Source: Blasia pusilla (lineage: Eukaryota; Marchantiophyta; Marchantiopsida; Blasiales). Taken from it: DNA of 64,000 nucleotides. The translations under genes and the position numbers were made by a program. The notes beneath the pieces are model-generated. The model saw nothing but the letters and a program-made list of their open reading frames with translations, had not been told where the DNA came from and ran no database searches. Where the stretch lies: the NCBI GenBank assembly GCA_050084515.1, contig CM114271.1, positions 40,300,001-40,364,000 of the forward strand. Reading direction: 5' to 3'. Shown in pieces: positions 54,102 through 64,000 of this stretch. Numbering within the stretch: the stretch's first letter is position 1; the number at the start of each line of letters is the position of its first letter.

Positions 54102-56392
54102 AAATGAGATATGTGAGGATGCTAAAGTAGTAGGATTCGATAATAATGGATTGAGATTAGACTCAATAGGAAGAGACAGAGAGGGGAGAAGAGGAAAATA
54201 TGGAAAAAAATGTAGCGAGTATAATGCGTGTATAAGTATTTGGAGGAAAATGACCAGATCTACGATAAGGAGGGGAATTAGGGGGAGAAGTTATGTCATA
54301 GGAGGGCGTTTAAAACCACAAAAGCGAGTAGATGGATTATCCAACTCCATCTCTAATTCCATAAAAGTAAAGCATCCATTTTTATTCTCAATTTTAATTT
54401 TAAAGCTTTTTTATGATGATTTTGAAATACTTTTTTGATTCTCTTATGTAGCTTTTTATGTTGTTTTTGCACTAATCTTGAAATCCTTTGTGATTCTTTC
54501 AAAACAGTTAGAAAACTTTTGCACAATTGCATTTGTGAAGACTTTTACATAAGTAGAAAAGATATATTAAAGCTTCTAGAGGGGCTTTGTAATTCTCATT
54601 TTAGTAGGTCATAGTGACCTACTACCTTGGGGATGACCCATGTATATAGGTCTCCATTGCCGTTATCGGCACTTTTCGAGGAGGTTGCCACTTATTATGT
54701 GTCTTATGACACATTAGTAGGGTTTTGTTTTTTATTATGACGATTGGACCTAAGCGCAAAGTGGGATATGTTATGTGGGGAGGGTATCCTCTTTTGAGAG
54801 GCCTTGCTCTCCTATAATGACTATTACAACATAGTTTGGCTAGTAGACAAAGTTCTATCGTGTTGATTGTGTACGGAGTGACTAATTTATTTGAGCATAA
54901 CTTCATCGTAGAGTCTGACCTCTACTTCTCTTAGCTAGAAGACTTAGATTGAGTTCCAAAGACTCAATCGATTGCACATTTTGTGGGTAGTAGAGAAACT
55001 GCCAAGTGCTAATCGGGTTGAGTTTCCCGCAGTGTGTACCATCTCCCATGTACTTGTGTTTCATATCTCTTATGGATACCGCTTGTCTTGATTCCCCATT
55101 CAGCATCTCATGGTTGTCTTGCTACCCTTTGTATTTTGTGACTAGTTTCTTGGCGTCTCGATCATCTTGACCACTCATATGTTCTTTGCTTCTCACCCTT
55201 GACTTGATGCTCAACTCCAAGGTCTCAAACCTTGCTTGCTTTGCCTCTGTCCCCACGATTATCTACACCCGTTTCTCGCCTAAGACTAGTCGCAAGACAC
55301 ATGCGCATCTAGACTAGTGTTAGTCCTACGTGCGCCTCCCTTCTTAGTCTCACAACTTGCTAGTTTAGGTTATGACTTTGATGGATCATACCAAGGTCTT
55401 TCCTCCTTAGATCCATGATCAGGACTCGCTTCTCGGATCCCACCTAGTATGGGCACCCTAGAGTTACCTATTCAAGACAAACTTTGTCTTGCATGGTAGG
55501 ATAAGGTTGGTTATATTTCTCTCCCTCTATTTTGCTATTTTAGGCCATATGACATCTTGACCAAGTCAACAATCATCCTAGAACATGTGTGTACAAGTTA
55601 TCGGGTTCTCATTGTTTTAGGTTTTTCCTAATGATATAAAAGGTTTGGAGAGGACTCTCACTAGTCCTCTTTTTCATTTTGAGCCATTGGACCACTTATC
55701 CTTTCAAGGTTTGATAAGAGCTTGCGTCAAAGTGCGGATTTTCCTTATGATGGAGGGTGGATGTGGTTTTATGACTATATGTAGATTTGAGAGTGGTGTT
55801 GGCCAAATGTGTTGTTTTTCCTTCAATTTTGTTACATGGTCTTGGAATATATTTGTGAGGGTAATTTTGTATGTGTACAGAATTACTCGTGTGTTGGAAA
55901 ATCAATATTTTTTCTTGTTTGGATATGAGCAACGATATGTAAGCACACGACATGATAAATGGATTAGGGTGCAAGTGTATTTTCAATTGAATTAAAAATT
56001 GAAACATAAAATAGAATATGATGGTCTTAATTCTCTCCTCACCTGAGCTATCCTCCCTTACCTTTCCTCTCCCCCTCTCATAAACATTCTCCCCTTAACC
56101 AACTCTCTCCCTCAAAATTACAAATGTCAACAATAGGAGGATAAACCACTCCTATGTTAATCTACGTTGTTATGAAGCAATGCCCTCTTGATTTTTGACC
56201 ATCTCCTCTTTTGACCTTCTTGACTAATAAGATGTAAGATCACCTTTGCACTTCAAAACACATAAACATTCGAATGCTAACATTTATTTCCTATAAGGCC
56301 TGTTTGAAAAAGGCAACAAGATCCGGGCAAGTAAAAAAAACGGTTTTCATGAATAAATACCAAAGCCCCCTACATATCATCAAATGTAAAAA
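54102..56392. other. Anonymous DNA
   Basis: An open frame at 54079-54438 and another at 55645-55995 lack recognisable content. The region 54600-55560 reads like decayed LTR or leader DNA, but I found no paired repeat. No gene is supported. Confidence 0.35.
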
Positions 56393-56446
56393 ATAAGCTA
56401 GAAGGGTCTGTTAATAAGTGCAGGCATGGCGGATTGGGTTCGAACC
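56393..56446 (+). repeat. tRNA-like Pol III promoter, possible SINE head
   Basis: GGTTCGAACC at 56437-56446 is a perfect B-box core. About 33 bases upstream AAGCTAGAAGGG (from about 56393) resembles an A box. No cloverleaf can be folded, so it is not a tRNA gene. A tRNA-derived SINE is possible. Only one copy is seen. Confidence 0.3.
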
Positions 56447-57574
56447 CTCATGTTGGTTCAATCTTTTGGCTCCTCTTACGGGCTGGACTCCCGAGCTCAA
56501 GCTGCCCCTCCAAGCAATAAATGTATGGAGTCAAATGTTTATGGCTTTTGGTGCACTTGCTTCCTATATAAATGTACACAACTAGCACTAGTGGGGTACT
56601 TATTTCATGTGTTATCCACACGTTCATGAAGAGTACCCCTTCTCGCATCCCTTTCTCTACATTAGTTAGATGAGACTAACCAATTACATGTCCTAAGTAC
56701 ATGTCACAATATGAGAGTAGGGAAATGTTTGTTGTTGAGATGTCTGTCATTCATAATATAGACTAGTTTAGACATGTTAAAATGATTTTTTCATAATATT
56801 TTTTATTTCAAATTTTAATTATAATTTCCACTTTCTTAAATCTTAAAAGAGTAATATCATTTCACTTTTAAAATAATTCTTATCCTAAATTAAAATTTAA
56901 AGAATGCCCAACTCTCCCAAATAATTTCACTCCTCCATAAAAGTTTAAAGAATACCTACTCTTCCCCCAAAATAACATCCACTAACTAAATTATTAGTTA
57001 ATAAAATTACTTCATTAATTAAAATTATTGATTTTCCTTTTCCAAAATATAAAAAATGAATTGACATAATTATCTCTAAATGTAATCATATTTTTCATTT
57101 CAAATTGAAATATAATTTCTATTTTCTTAAATATTAAAAGAGTAACAACATTCCACTCTTCTAAGTAATTCCACTCCTCAATTAAAATTTAAATGATATC
57201 CCACGCCCTTAAATAATTCCACCCTTCCATAAAATTTAAACAATATCTACTCCTCTTGATGGTGGGAGGTAGGGAGAAGACTCTCCGATGCTTTTGTCCA
57301 ATCCAAGAGTGTTGAGGGTTGGTGGAATGTCGAGAAGCATGTGACAAACCTCAACAAAGTGAGTATCATTGGTCAAAAAGTCCAAGGCTCAAGGCTTCTA
57401 TGGCTCAAAACTTGTGGTCAAGCAAGAAGAGAATATCTTGCTACGGCGGTTGACCAGGCAATAAACCAGCCGCCGACCTTTATCGAATGCCTCGAAGCCT
57501 TCTAGAGCAGTAAGTCCTTCATGTGCCTTGGTTGAGCATATCATCACTTTTGTAGAGTGCCATTCACCCTCAAT
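56447..57574. other. AT-rich anonymous DNA
   Basis: Near 56820-57260 phrases such as TAAATTTTAATT and AATAATTCCAC(T)CCT recur in loose tandem fashion. No coding sequence is recognised. Confidence 0.4.
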
Positions 57575-59616
57575 TTTTGCGACCCTCATAACCAAACGAA
57601 CACCAAATAGGTGCCAAACGGAACATCATAACTCTAGTGGACTCAGGCTACGATGATCGCGCTTTGGAGAGGCTTTTAGAAAGGTCTTTTGGAAAAGTCC
57701 AGGAGATGCAACGCGGAACAAAGTTGTGCATTTCATGCGTTAGTGGTCAAGAACAAGAAACCTAGACCAAACGCAAACCAAGACTTGAGATGAGTCGAGT
57801 CTTGGAAGGTTGGTTGCCAAAGAGGTGAGAACTAGTTTTGGAACACGAGTAACATTTGGGGAATTTGATTGTGTTTTGGACCATAAAGTTTAGCTCCAAG
57901 ATGCGTTTGAGACAAATAAGGGCGCGTTGGAAAGCTTATCTTGAGATGCTTCCAACGAATTATAGATCTTAGCAAATGCAAAAGTACAAGCTGAGATATT
58001 AGCCAAAAACAACTATGAGAGCAATCGGGTTGAAGGCCAATGTGAGGGGCTTGACTGTCTTTCCCTAAAGTTAAGGGGAGGGTAGAGATCCCCAAAAGTA
58101 CTAGTAAGGGGGAGTCTCTCCAAGGAGTCTTAGAACACAAACCCCACTTTGAGCACCAAACGGCATCTCAAGGGCATGAGATGGAACGGGAGTTTGGCGT
58201 TGGAACTCAAAACCCAAACCTGACCCAAGGGAGTGGACTTCATAAGCTACACTTGGATTCCAACCCGAGATTCATGTTTGTGACTTGTGGCTAGGGACTT
58301 ATTGGATGTCTATTGGAAAGTTGGAACCACCAGGCACAAAATGCCGTTTGAGGTTCCTGAACCGACCATAAAGTTTGTCCCAAGTCTTTCGAGACTTGCC
58401 TATGTTGTAAACTGCGAAACTAGGAAGGTTGAGATTGATGAGAAGCCGAGTCGAGGACTCGGAAAGTAGAACTGTTGATTGATCCAGACCTGAAAAATGT
58501 GAGTACGTGTTTGGATGCAGATCAACATTGAGAGCGTGACTGTCGCAACCCTCATAACCAAACGAGCGCCAAGCGGAACATCCAAACTCTAGCGAGCTCA
58601 CACTAGGATAGTTTGCGCTTTGGGAGTTAGAGAAACACAAGTGCAAGACACAATCGCGGTGAGCATTTCAAGTGTTTCATATGTTTATGGTTGTGACTAA
58701 AGAAATTGGAACCAAAGGCGGAACCCACACTTCAGGAAGATGAATCTCGGAAGGAGACGCGGCCAAGGGTGAGAACCGGACTTGGGGCATGACTAGCGTT
58801 TGGAGTTTTTTATTGTACTTTTAACCATAACTTTTAGTCCTAAGATAAATTTGGGACAAGTAAGGTAGTGTTGAAAAGCTTATGCAGAGCCGATTCCAAC
58901 GCATAAAAGATCTTGGCAAACACTTTAGAAAAAGCCGAGACATGGGCCAAAATCAATTGTATAGGGAGTCGGGTTGAGGACCAAAAAGAGGGGCCTGGGT
59001 GCTCTTTCCCAAAGGTAGGGGGACCCTAGAGATTCCCATAAGTACTAGTAAGGAGGAAGGTCTCCAAGAGTGCTTGGGACTCGAACTCCACTTTGGGCGC
59101 CGCGGGGCGACTCAAGGGCACGGAACGGATCGGGAGTTTTGGCGTTGGGATTTGAAACCCAAACCAAGTCCAAAATAGTGTGGATTTCGGAGATCCCTAT
59201 TGGATTCCAACTCGCAACTCATGTGGTTGATTCTGGGTTGGGGACTCATGCGAGGTTTGTCAGACAGTTGGGTCCACTAGGTGCGCAAACGCCATTTTAG
59301 GTGCCTAGACTAACTAGAAAGTCTGTCCCAAGTCTTGGAAGACTTGCTTGTGTTGGGAACCTAGGAATGAGGGAAGTTTGAGCTTGATGAGATGCCAAGT
59401 CGAGGACTCGGTGGGCTGGAAGGCCGCTTGACCCAAAGCTAGACTAACATGAGTGTGTTTGGGTGCTGGTTGGCAATGAGAGCGCATCCTACTGAACGTA
59501 CTCTTCCGCAACACTAAGATTGACGTTCGAGGAGAGTAGGCACATGACATTGACTTACTAAATGCACACTTCCGCAACAACAAAGATTAACGTTCAAGGA
59601 GAGTAGGCGCACGACA
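57575..59616 (+). repeat. Doubled 5' LTR of the chromodomain gypsy element
   Basis: Two related units follow each other, about 57575-58540 and 58541-59616. Each begins near CGACCCTCATAACCAAACGA or CGCAACCCTCATAACCAAAC and carries ACTCTAG, GTGAGAAC, AAGTACTAGTAAGG and GCCGAGTCGAGGACTCGG-like phrases in the same order. The second ends GGCGCACGACA, two bases before the primer-binding site. So either the LTR contains an internal duplication or two LTRs stand in tandem. The start of the 3' LTR at 63765 matches both. Confidence 0.65.
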
Positions 59617-59618
59617 CG

Positions 59619-59630
59619 TGGTATCAAAGC
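59619..59630 (+). promoter_or_regulatory. Primer-binding site for initiator tRNA-Met
   Basis: TGGTATCAAAGC differs by one base from TGGTATCAGAGC, the complement of the plant initiator tRNA-Met 3' end. It sits directly after the LTR, where reverse transcription of minus-strand DNA starts. Confidence 0.85.
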
Positions 59631-60022
59631 TTGTCCTTGGTAAGCGTGAACTTGGGGTTGTGGAAGATCCGGATGTTTAAGAAGAACTTAAGGTAGCAAG
59701 AAGACGCGACGCTCGAGGAAGAACGCAGGAGACGAGTAGGAGATCTGAGAAAGCGAGGACTCACAAATGGCAACCAAGGGCAAAGAACCAAGGAAGTCGT
59801 GAGTCAAACTAAAAAAATCCGAGAGACAAATCAATGACAGAACGCGAGCCATAGGAATAGGTAGTAACTCCCAAAGTGCCAAGTCCTAGATATGAGGATG
59901 TCCCAAACAAGCATCTTTTCACGAGGCCTTCGGCTCCAAACTAAAATGACCCGGCCTTTTATGTCCAAATGATGGATTTGATGAAGGTGATGATGGACCA
60001 CATGGCCCAATAGAGCAAGCTG
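59631..60022 (+). pseudogene. Leader and decayed N-terminus of gag
   Basis: The frame leading to 60023 contains VQMMDLMKVMMDHMAQ and then TAG, the end of a gag N-terminal helical region. Further upstream there are several stops, and no clear start codon can be chosen. Confidence 0.4.
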
Positions 60023-63000
60023 ATGGTGGAACTCAAGTCGAATGGAGCAAAAATGAACTCACTTTCCACAACGGATGAGTTTAAAAAGAAGGCGATCTTC
60101 TTAATTGGACTCAAGCCTAGCGCCAAAAAGGCCCTCTTTTGTATGCCTCACCTACTAGAGATGTGCGCGGAGCTTTTGAGGCTAGCAGAGCGGATAGGGG
60201 ATGATGAAGTCCAAAGCAAAAAACCCTTTGAGCCGAAAACTTTTCTAACTTACCAAAAAACAAAGGGGCATCCAAGAGGGTTTGGAATGGGGGTGAGCAT
60301 GACCACAGATGGGTCTCTTGCCCCACCAGCAAAACGGGTGGAACTCAACGCGAAGCCAAGAGGGCCGATGTACCCAAAGTCAGCAAACGCAAAAGTGATT
60401 TGCTACACTTGTGGCAATCTGGGGCATATGGCTGGGGAATGTGTGAGGCCCAAGGTTAGTAAACCAAGTATGATTACATTTTTTGCTAAGCACTTATCGG
60501 CGGGAGATCTAGATACATCTCTCCAAGTCACCAAGAGAACCCCCAATTTGGTTTACCTAGGATCCAAGATTTTTGATCGCAATGTAATGTTGCTCGTCGA
60601 TACAGGTGCTTCACACTCCTTCTTGAGCCCGAGAATTATGAAGGCATCAGGATTTCCAACCACTAAGGCGGAAGAACCCATTAGGGTAGGTTTTGCGGGA
60701 GGCAAGTCTCACCAGACCTTTAGAGTTGGTTTTAGGACTAGCTGTGGGATGTGGAGTATTCGAGTTGAAGGAGAATTTCACAATTTGGGATATGGATAGA
60801 ATCAATGAAGTCTTGGGGAACACGTTCTTGGATGCGTATGAGGTGAAATTGAGGCGAAGACCTTTGAGGTTGAGCGTCTTGGTAAACAACAAACGGATGT
60901 ACTTCAAATTGGTTCGTGAGGTTCCTAGAAAGACGGAGTTTGTGAACGCCATCACGAGGATGAGTTTGAGCGAGTTAGAGGAAGGATTCCTTTGCTTGAT
61001 GAGACAAGTAGAGGATGATGCAAGAGCGAGATGCAGAGATCAGAACTCAGCTTCAAGGGAAATCCCTGAAACACTGAAGAGAGTTGTAAAAGAATTTGGA
61101 GATGTTTTGACTAAGGAGCTTCCGACTGAGTTGCCACCACATAGGGCGGTTGATCATAAGATAGAGGTGATACTCGGATCTCAAACACCTTCAAAGGCGC
61201 CATATAAGTTGAATCAAGAAGAACTTGCTAAGTTGAAGAAACAGTTGGGTGAACTCCTAGAGAGGAATTACACCTGAACTAGCAAGTCACCTTATGGAGG
61301 GCCCGTTCTCTTAGTGAAGAAGAAGGATGGAAAGTTGAGACTCGGTGTTAATTATCGGGCACTGAATAAAGTGACGATAAGGAACAACTATCCTCTTCTG
61401 AGGATGGATGGATGACCTCTTTGATCAATTTTCAGGTGCCAAGTATTTCAGCCGGATTGACCTGAAATCAAGATATTATCAGATTCGGATTGTCGAAGCG
61501 GATGTAGAGAAGACTGAGTGTAGGACAAGATACGGTTCGTTTGAGTTTGTGGTAATGCCTTTTGGTTTATGTAATGCGCCTCCCACGTTCACCACTTTGA
61601 TGAAATCCATCTTTCATAAGGAGATGGATAAGTATGGGATCATCTACATAGATGACATACTCATCTATTTGAAAACACAAGAGGAGCATTTGAAGACGGT
61701 GTTTGAGAAACTCAAGGAAAACAGGTTGTATGCGAATGCGGACAAGAGTGAGTTCACTTTGACAAAGATCAAGTTCTTGGTGCATGTGGTTACTGTAGAT
61801 GGAGTGAGTCCAGACATGGAGAAGTTAAGCGCAATTTCCGAATGGGAACCGCCTTCCACTGTGAAGGGGATGAGGAGGTTCATCGGAGCGGTCCAATTTT
61901 ACCGGATATACGTGAAGAACTTTTCAGGAATGGTGAAACCTCTCACAGATTGGACCGCCAAGTTTTCCAACATAACATGGACCAAGGAAGTGGATAAGGC
62001 ATTCAACCGAGTCAAGGAGCTCACAGGAACCAGTTTTAAAGTTGCCGGAGTTCGTCCAACCGTTCGAGGTGCACATTGATCGATGCTAGTAATTCCGCGA
62101 TTGCAGGAATGTTGGTGCAAAAAGGGAGACCTGTAGCATACAAGACCAAGAAGCTTAGCTACACCAAAAGGAGATGGCCCACTCATGAGAAAGAGTTGTT
62201 TGTGGTGGTTCATTGTTTGAGGAAGTGGCGTCACTATTTGTAATTGGGACTTCACAAGACTCGAGTATTCACCGATAACATTTCGCTCAAGTATTTTGAG
62301 ACCCAAGATCGCTTAGCACTGAAGCAACTTTGATGGCATGATACCTTGGCACTGAGGATTGTGGAGCTAATCCACAAGCCGAGGAAATACAATGTCATTC
62401 AAGATGCATTAAGTCCCAGGGATGAGCATATGCCATCGACGACACTAGTCTTGAGAGCAATGTTCCCTAAAGAAACAGACCTTGAAAGAAGGATCTGTGA
62501 AAAATACATGAAGGATGCGCAAGCGAGTGAGTACCTGAGGAAGTTGAAGCGGGGCGAGAAGGTGGCTAATCTAAGTTTGAGGCATGGTGTGCTAAGGTTT
62601 AAGTAGAGCAGGATCTCTGTAGGCCAAGGCAAGCTACAAACCAAAGTGTTTGCAGAATGTCATGACGGACCTTTGGCAAGACACAAAGGGGAGAAATCTA
62701 CTCTTGTTGTTTTGGCCAAGAGGTTCTTCTAGCCCAAAATGAAGGAAGATGTTGCTCAATATGTGAAGACCTACGTGACCTGTCAGGCGAATAAAGTTTC
62801 TTATGCGAAGAAGCAAGGCTTACTTTGTCCTTTGCCGATCCCGGAGGGACCCTTACAAAGCATTAGCATGGATTTCATTACGAGTCCTCAAGAATCTGAG
62901 GGATACAATGCTATACTTTTGATAGTTGATCGGTTTAGCAAGTTAGGGAGGTTTGTGCCGACGAGAGATTCTGCGACGGCCTATACAACTTCCCGACTAT

Positions 63001-63770
63001 TCCTGGATAGTTGGTGGCGAGCTCATGGATTGCCTAGGAGCATTGTATCGGATTGAGATCCGAAGTTTACTAGTGCCTTTTGGAAACATCTATTCATGAG
63101 GTTCAAAACCAAACTTAGCTTTAGTATGGCCTTCCATCCTCAAACGGATGGGCAAACGGAAAAATTAAACTTGGTCGTGAACCAATCCTTAAGGAATTAC
63201 GTGAGTTTGAACCAACGAGATTGGGCAAAGTGGCTAAGTATGGGTGAGTATTGTTACAACTCCACCAAGCATCCTGAAGAGAACCGCGCCAAGTGGCCCT
63301 TACGAGGGGCGCTACATTGGTACACACTCGTCAAGCAACAACGGAATTTTTGTTAGTGGAAATACTAGAATGACAAGAGCAAGCGAGAAGAAGTCTTGCC
63401 AAGGCTCAACTAAGGTACATGAAGCATGCTAACAAGAGTCCGCGCCAAGTGAGTTTCCAAGTTGGGGAACAAGTGTGATTGAGTGTAAAGAATCTCACTC
63501 TTTCGAAGGAATTGTCTGCGAAATTATCAGCCAAGTATGTTGGACCGTATGTGATCAAGGAAAAGCCGTTTGAGGATGTGTATACATTGGAGCTCCCAAA
63601 CAAGTTCAAGATTCACCCGACTTTCCATATGTCATTATTGAAGAAGTGTCTTCAAGACAATGTGCGTCTGAAATGAAGGATTGTGTTGAGAACACAACCG
63701 GTCATAAAAAATGAGGAACAAGAGTTTGAGGTGGAGACCATTCTCCGATCTAGAAGCAGAACATCAAAAC
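60023..63770 (+). pseudogene. Chromodomain-type Ty3/gypsy gag-pol, decayed
   Basis: In order: a much shortened gag whose capsid core is largely deleted; a CCHC zinc knuckle, CYTCGNLGHMAGEC (about 60400-60440); protease LLVDTGASHSFLS (60590-60630); RT with [22 protein letters not shown]-type FSRIDLKSRYYQI and YIDDILIY (61645-61670); RNase H (62080-62600); integrase with SMDFITS, SIVSD and HPQTDGQTEK, keeping D, D and E; a GPY motif (KYVGPYVIK); and the start of a chromodomain (EFEVETILRSRSR) at 63726-63765, cut by the LTR. Lesions include TGA at 61275-61277, an ATGG duplication near 61403-61412 that shifts the frame, TAG at 62731-62733, TGA near 63055, and a TAG near 63354. The first integrase zinc-finger Cys is Tyr (KTYVTCQ). 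It is inactive. Confidence 0.88.
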
Positions 63771-64000
63771 TCTAGTGGACTCAAGCTACGATGATTGCGC
63801 TTTGGAGAGGCTTTTGGAAAGGTTTCTTGGAAAAGTCCAAGAGACGAAACCCGGAACATATATAGTTATGCGTTTCATACGTTGGTCACAACCAAGAAAC
63901 CTAGACCAAACGCGAACCAAGACTTGAGATGAGTCGAGTCTTGGATGGTTGGTTGCCAAAGAGGTGAGAACCAATTTTGGAACACGACTAGCGTTTGGGG
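63765..64000 (+). repeat. Start of the 3' LTR, cut by the window edge
   Basis: From GAACATCAAAACTCTAGTGG onwards the sequence matches 57620 and following through GTTGGTTGCCAAAGAGGTGA and GTTTGGGG, with scattered differences. The expected LTR start (CCCTCATAACCAAACG) is absent, so the junction with the chromodomain coding end is truncated. Confidence 0.75.

Noticed and set aside
1-64000. rRNA genes, true tRNA genes, organellar insertions or bacterial operons
   Set aside because: None was recognised on reading both strands; introns and plant-type elements occur throughout. A tRNAscan or organelle BLAST would settle it.

Overview
The window is plant nuclear DNA, almost entirely transposable elements, with one clearly recognisable host gene: a two-exon cytochrome c oxidase subunit 5c gene (COX5C, minus strand, 45708-46312). 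COX5C is a short plant-type mitochondrial protein. The introns, initiator-tRNA-Met primer-binding site, Helitrons, hAT and MULE elements also indicate a streptophyte nuclear genome. The divergent COX5C, a Ty3/gypsy integrase with a PHD finger, and the non-LTR family present make a non-seed plant (bryophyte, lycophyte or fern) more likely than a flowering plant. That last step is inference from memory of the families, not a database result.

Layout. 1-3004: gag and 5' end of a minus-strand Ty3/gypsy element, inserted into a plus-strand Helitron Rep gene (3005-3890). A decayed two-exon coding unit (3812-5197) and long pyrimidine-rich DNA follow. 6460-16938: a 10.5-kb minus-strand Helitron with both ends visible and a decayed Rep-helicase gene. 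17758-23543: a complete hAT element with 14-bp terminal inverted repeats and a perfect 8-bp target duplication (CCCTTGAC); its transposase is broken and lies behind a 1.7-kb array of about 353-bp tandem repeats. 23552-27233: TE-poor DNA with long hairpins and two possible plastid-protein exons facing away from each other. 27234-28175: AT-rich fold-back DNA. 28176 to about 37330: a second, more decayed Helitron of the same family.

37340-43000: a decayed MULE transposase surrounded by short GGAATGGTTTCC-type repeats. 43000-45700: mostly anonymous, with a pair of strong hairpins. 45708-46780: COX5C and its 5' flank. 46994-54101: a minus-strand non-LTR retrotransposon cut in two by a PHD-finger Ty3/gypsy element (48229-52184, 4-bp duplication AGTG). 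54102-57570: anonymous, with one tRNA-like Pol III B box. 57575-64000: a plus-strand chromodomain-type Ty3/gypsy element with a doubled 5' LTR, initiator-Met primer site, decayed gag-pol and the start of its 3' LTR.

The elements are layered. The gypsy at the left sits in one Helitron, and another Helitron sits in the pyrimidine-rich DNA downstream of that Rep fragment. The second gypsy sits in the non-LTR element. Every transposon gene here carries stops or frameshifts, so none looks autonomous today. The least expected signals are the hAT leader array, duplicated N-terminal micro-exons in the Helitrons, the eroded PHD finger, and a cytosine-methyltransferase-like peptide upstream of the gypsy reverse transcriptase.
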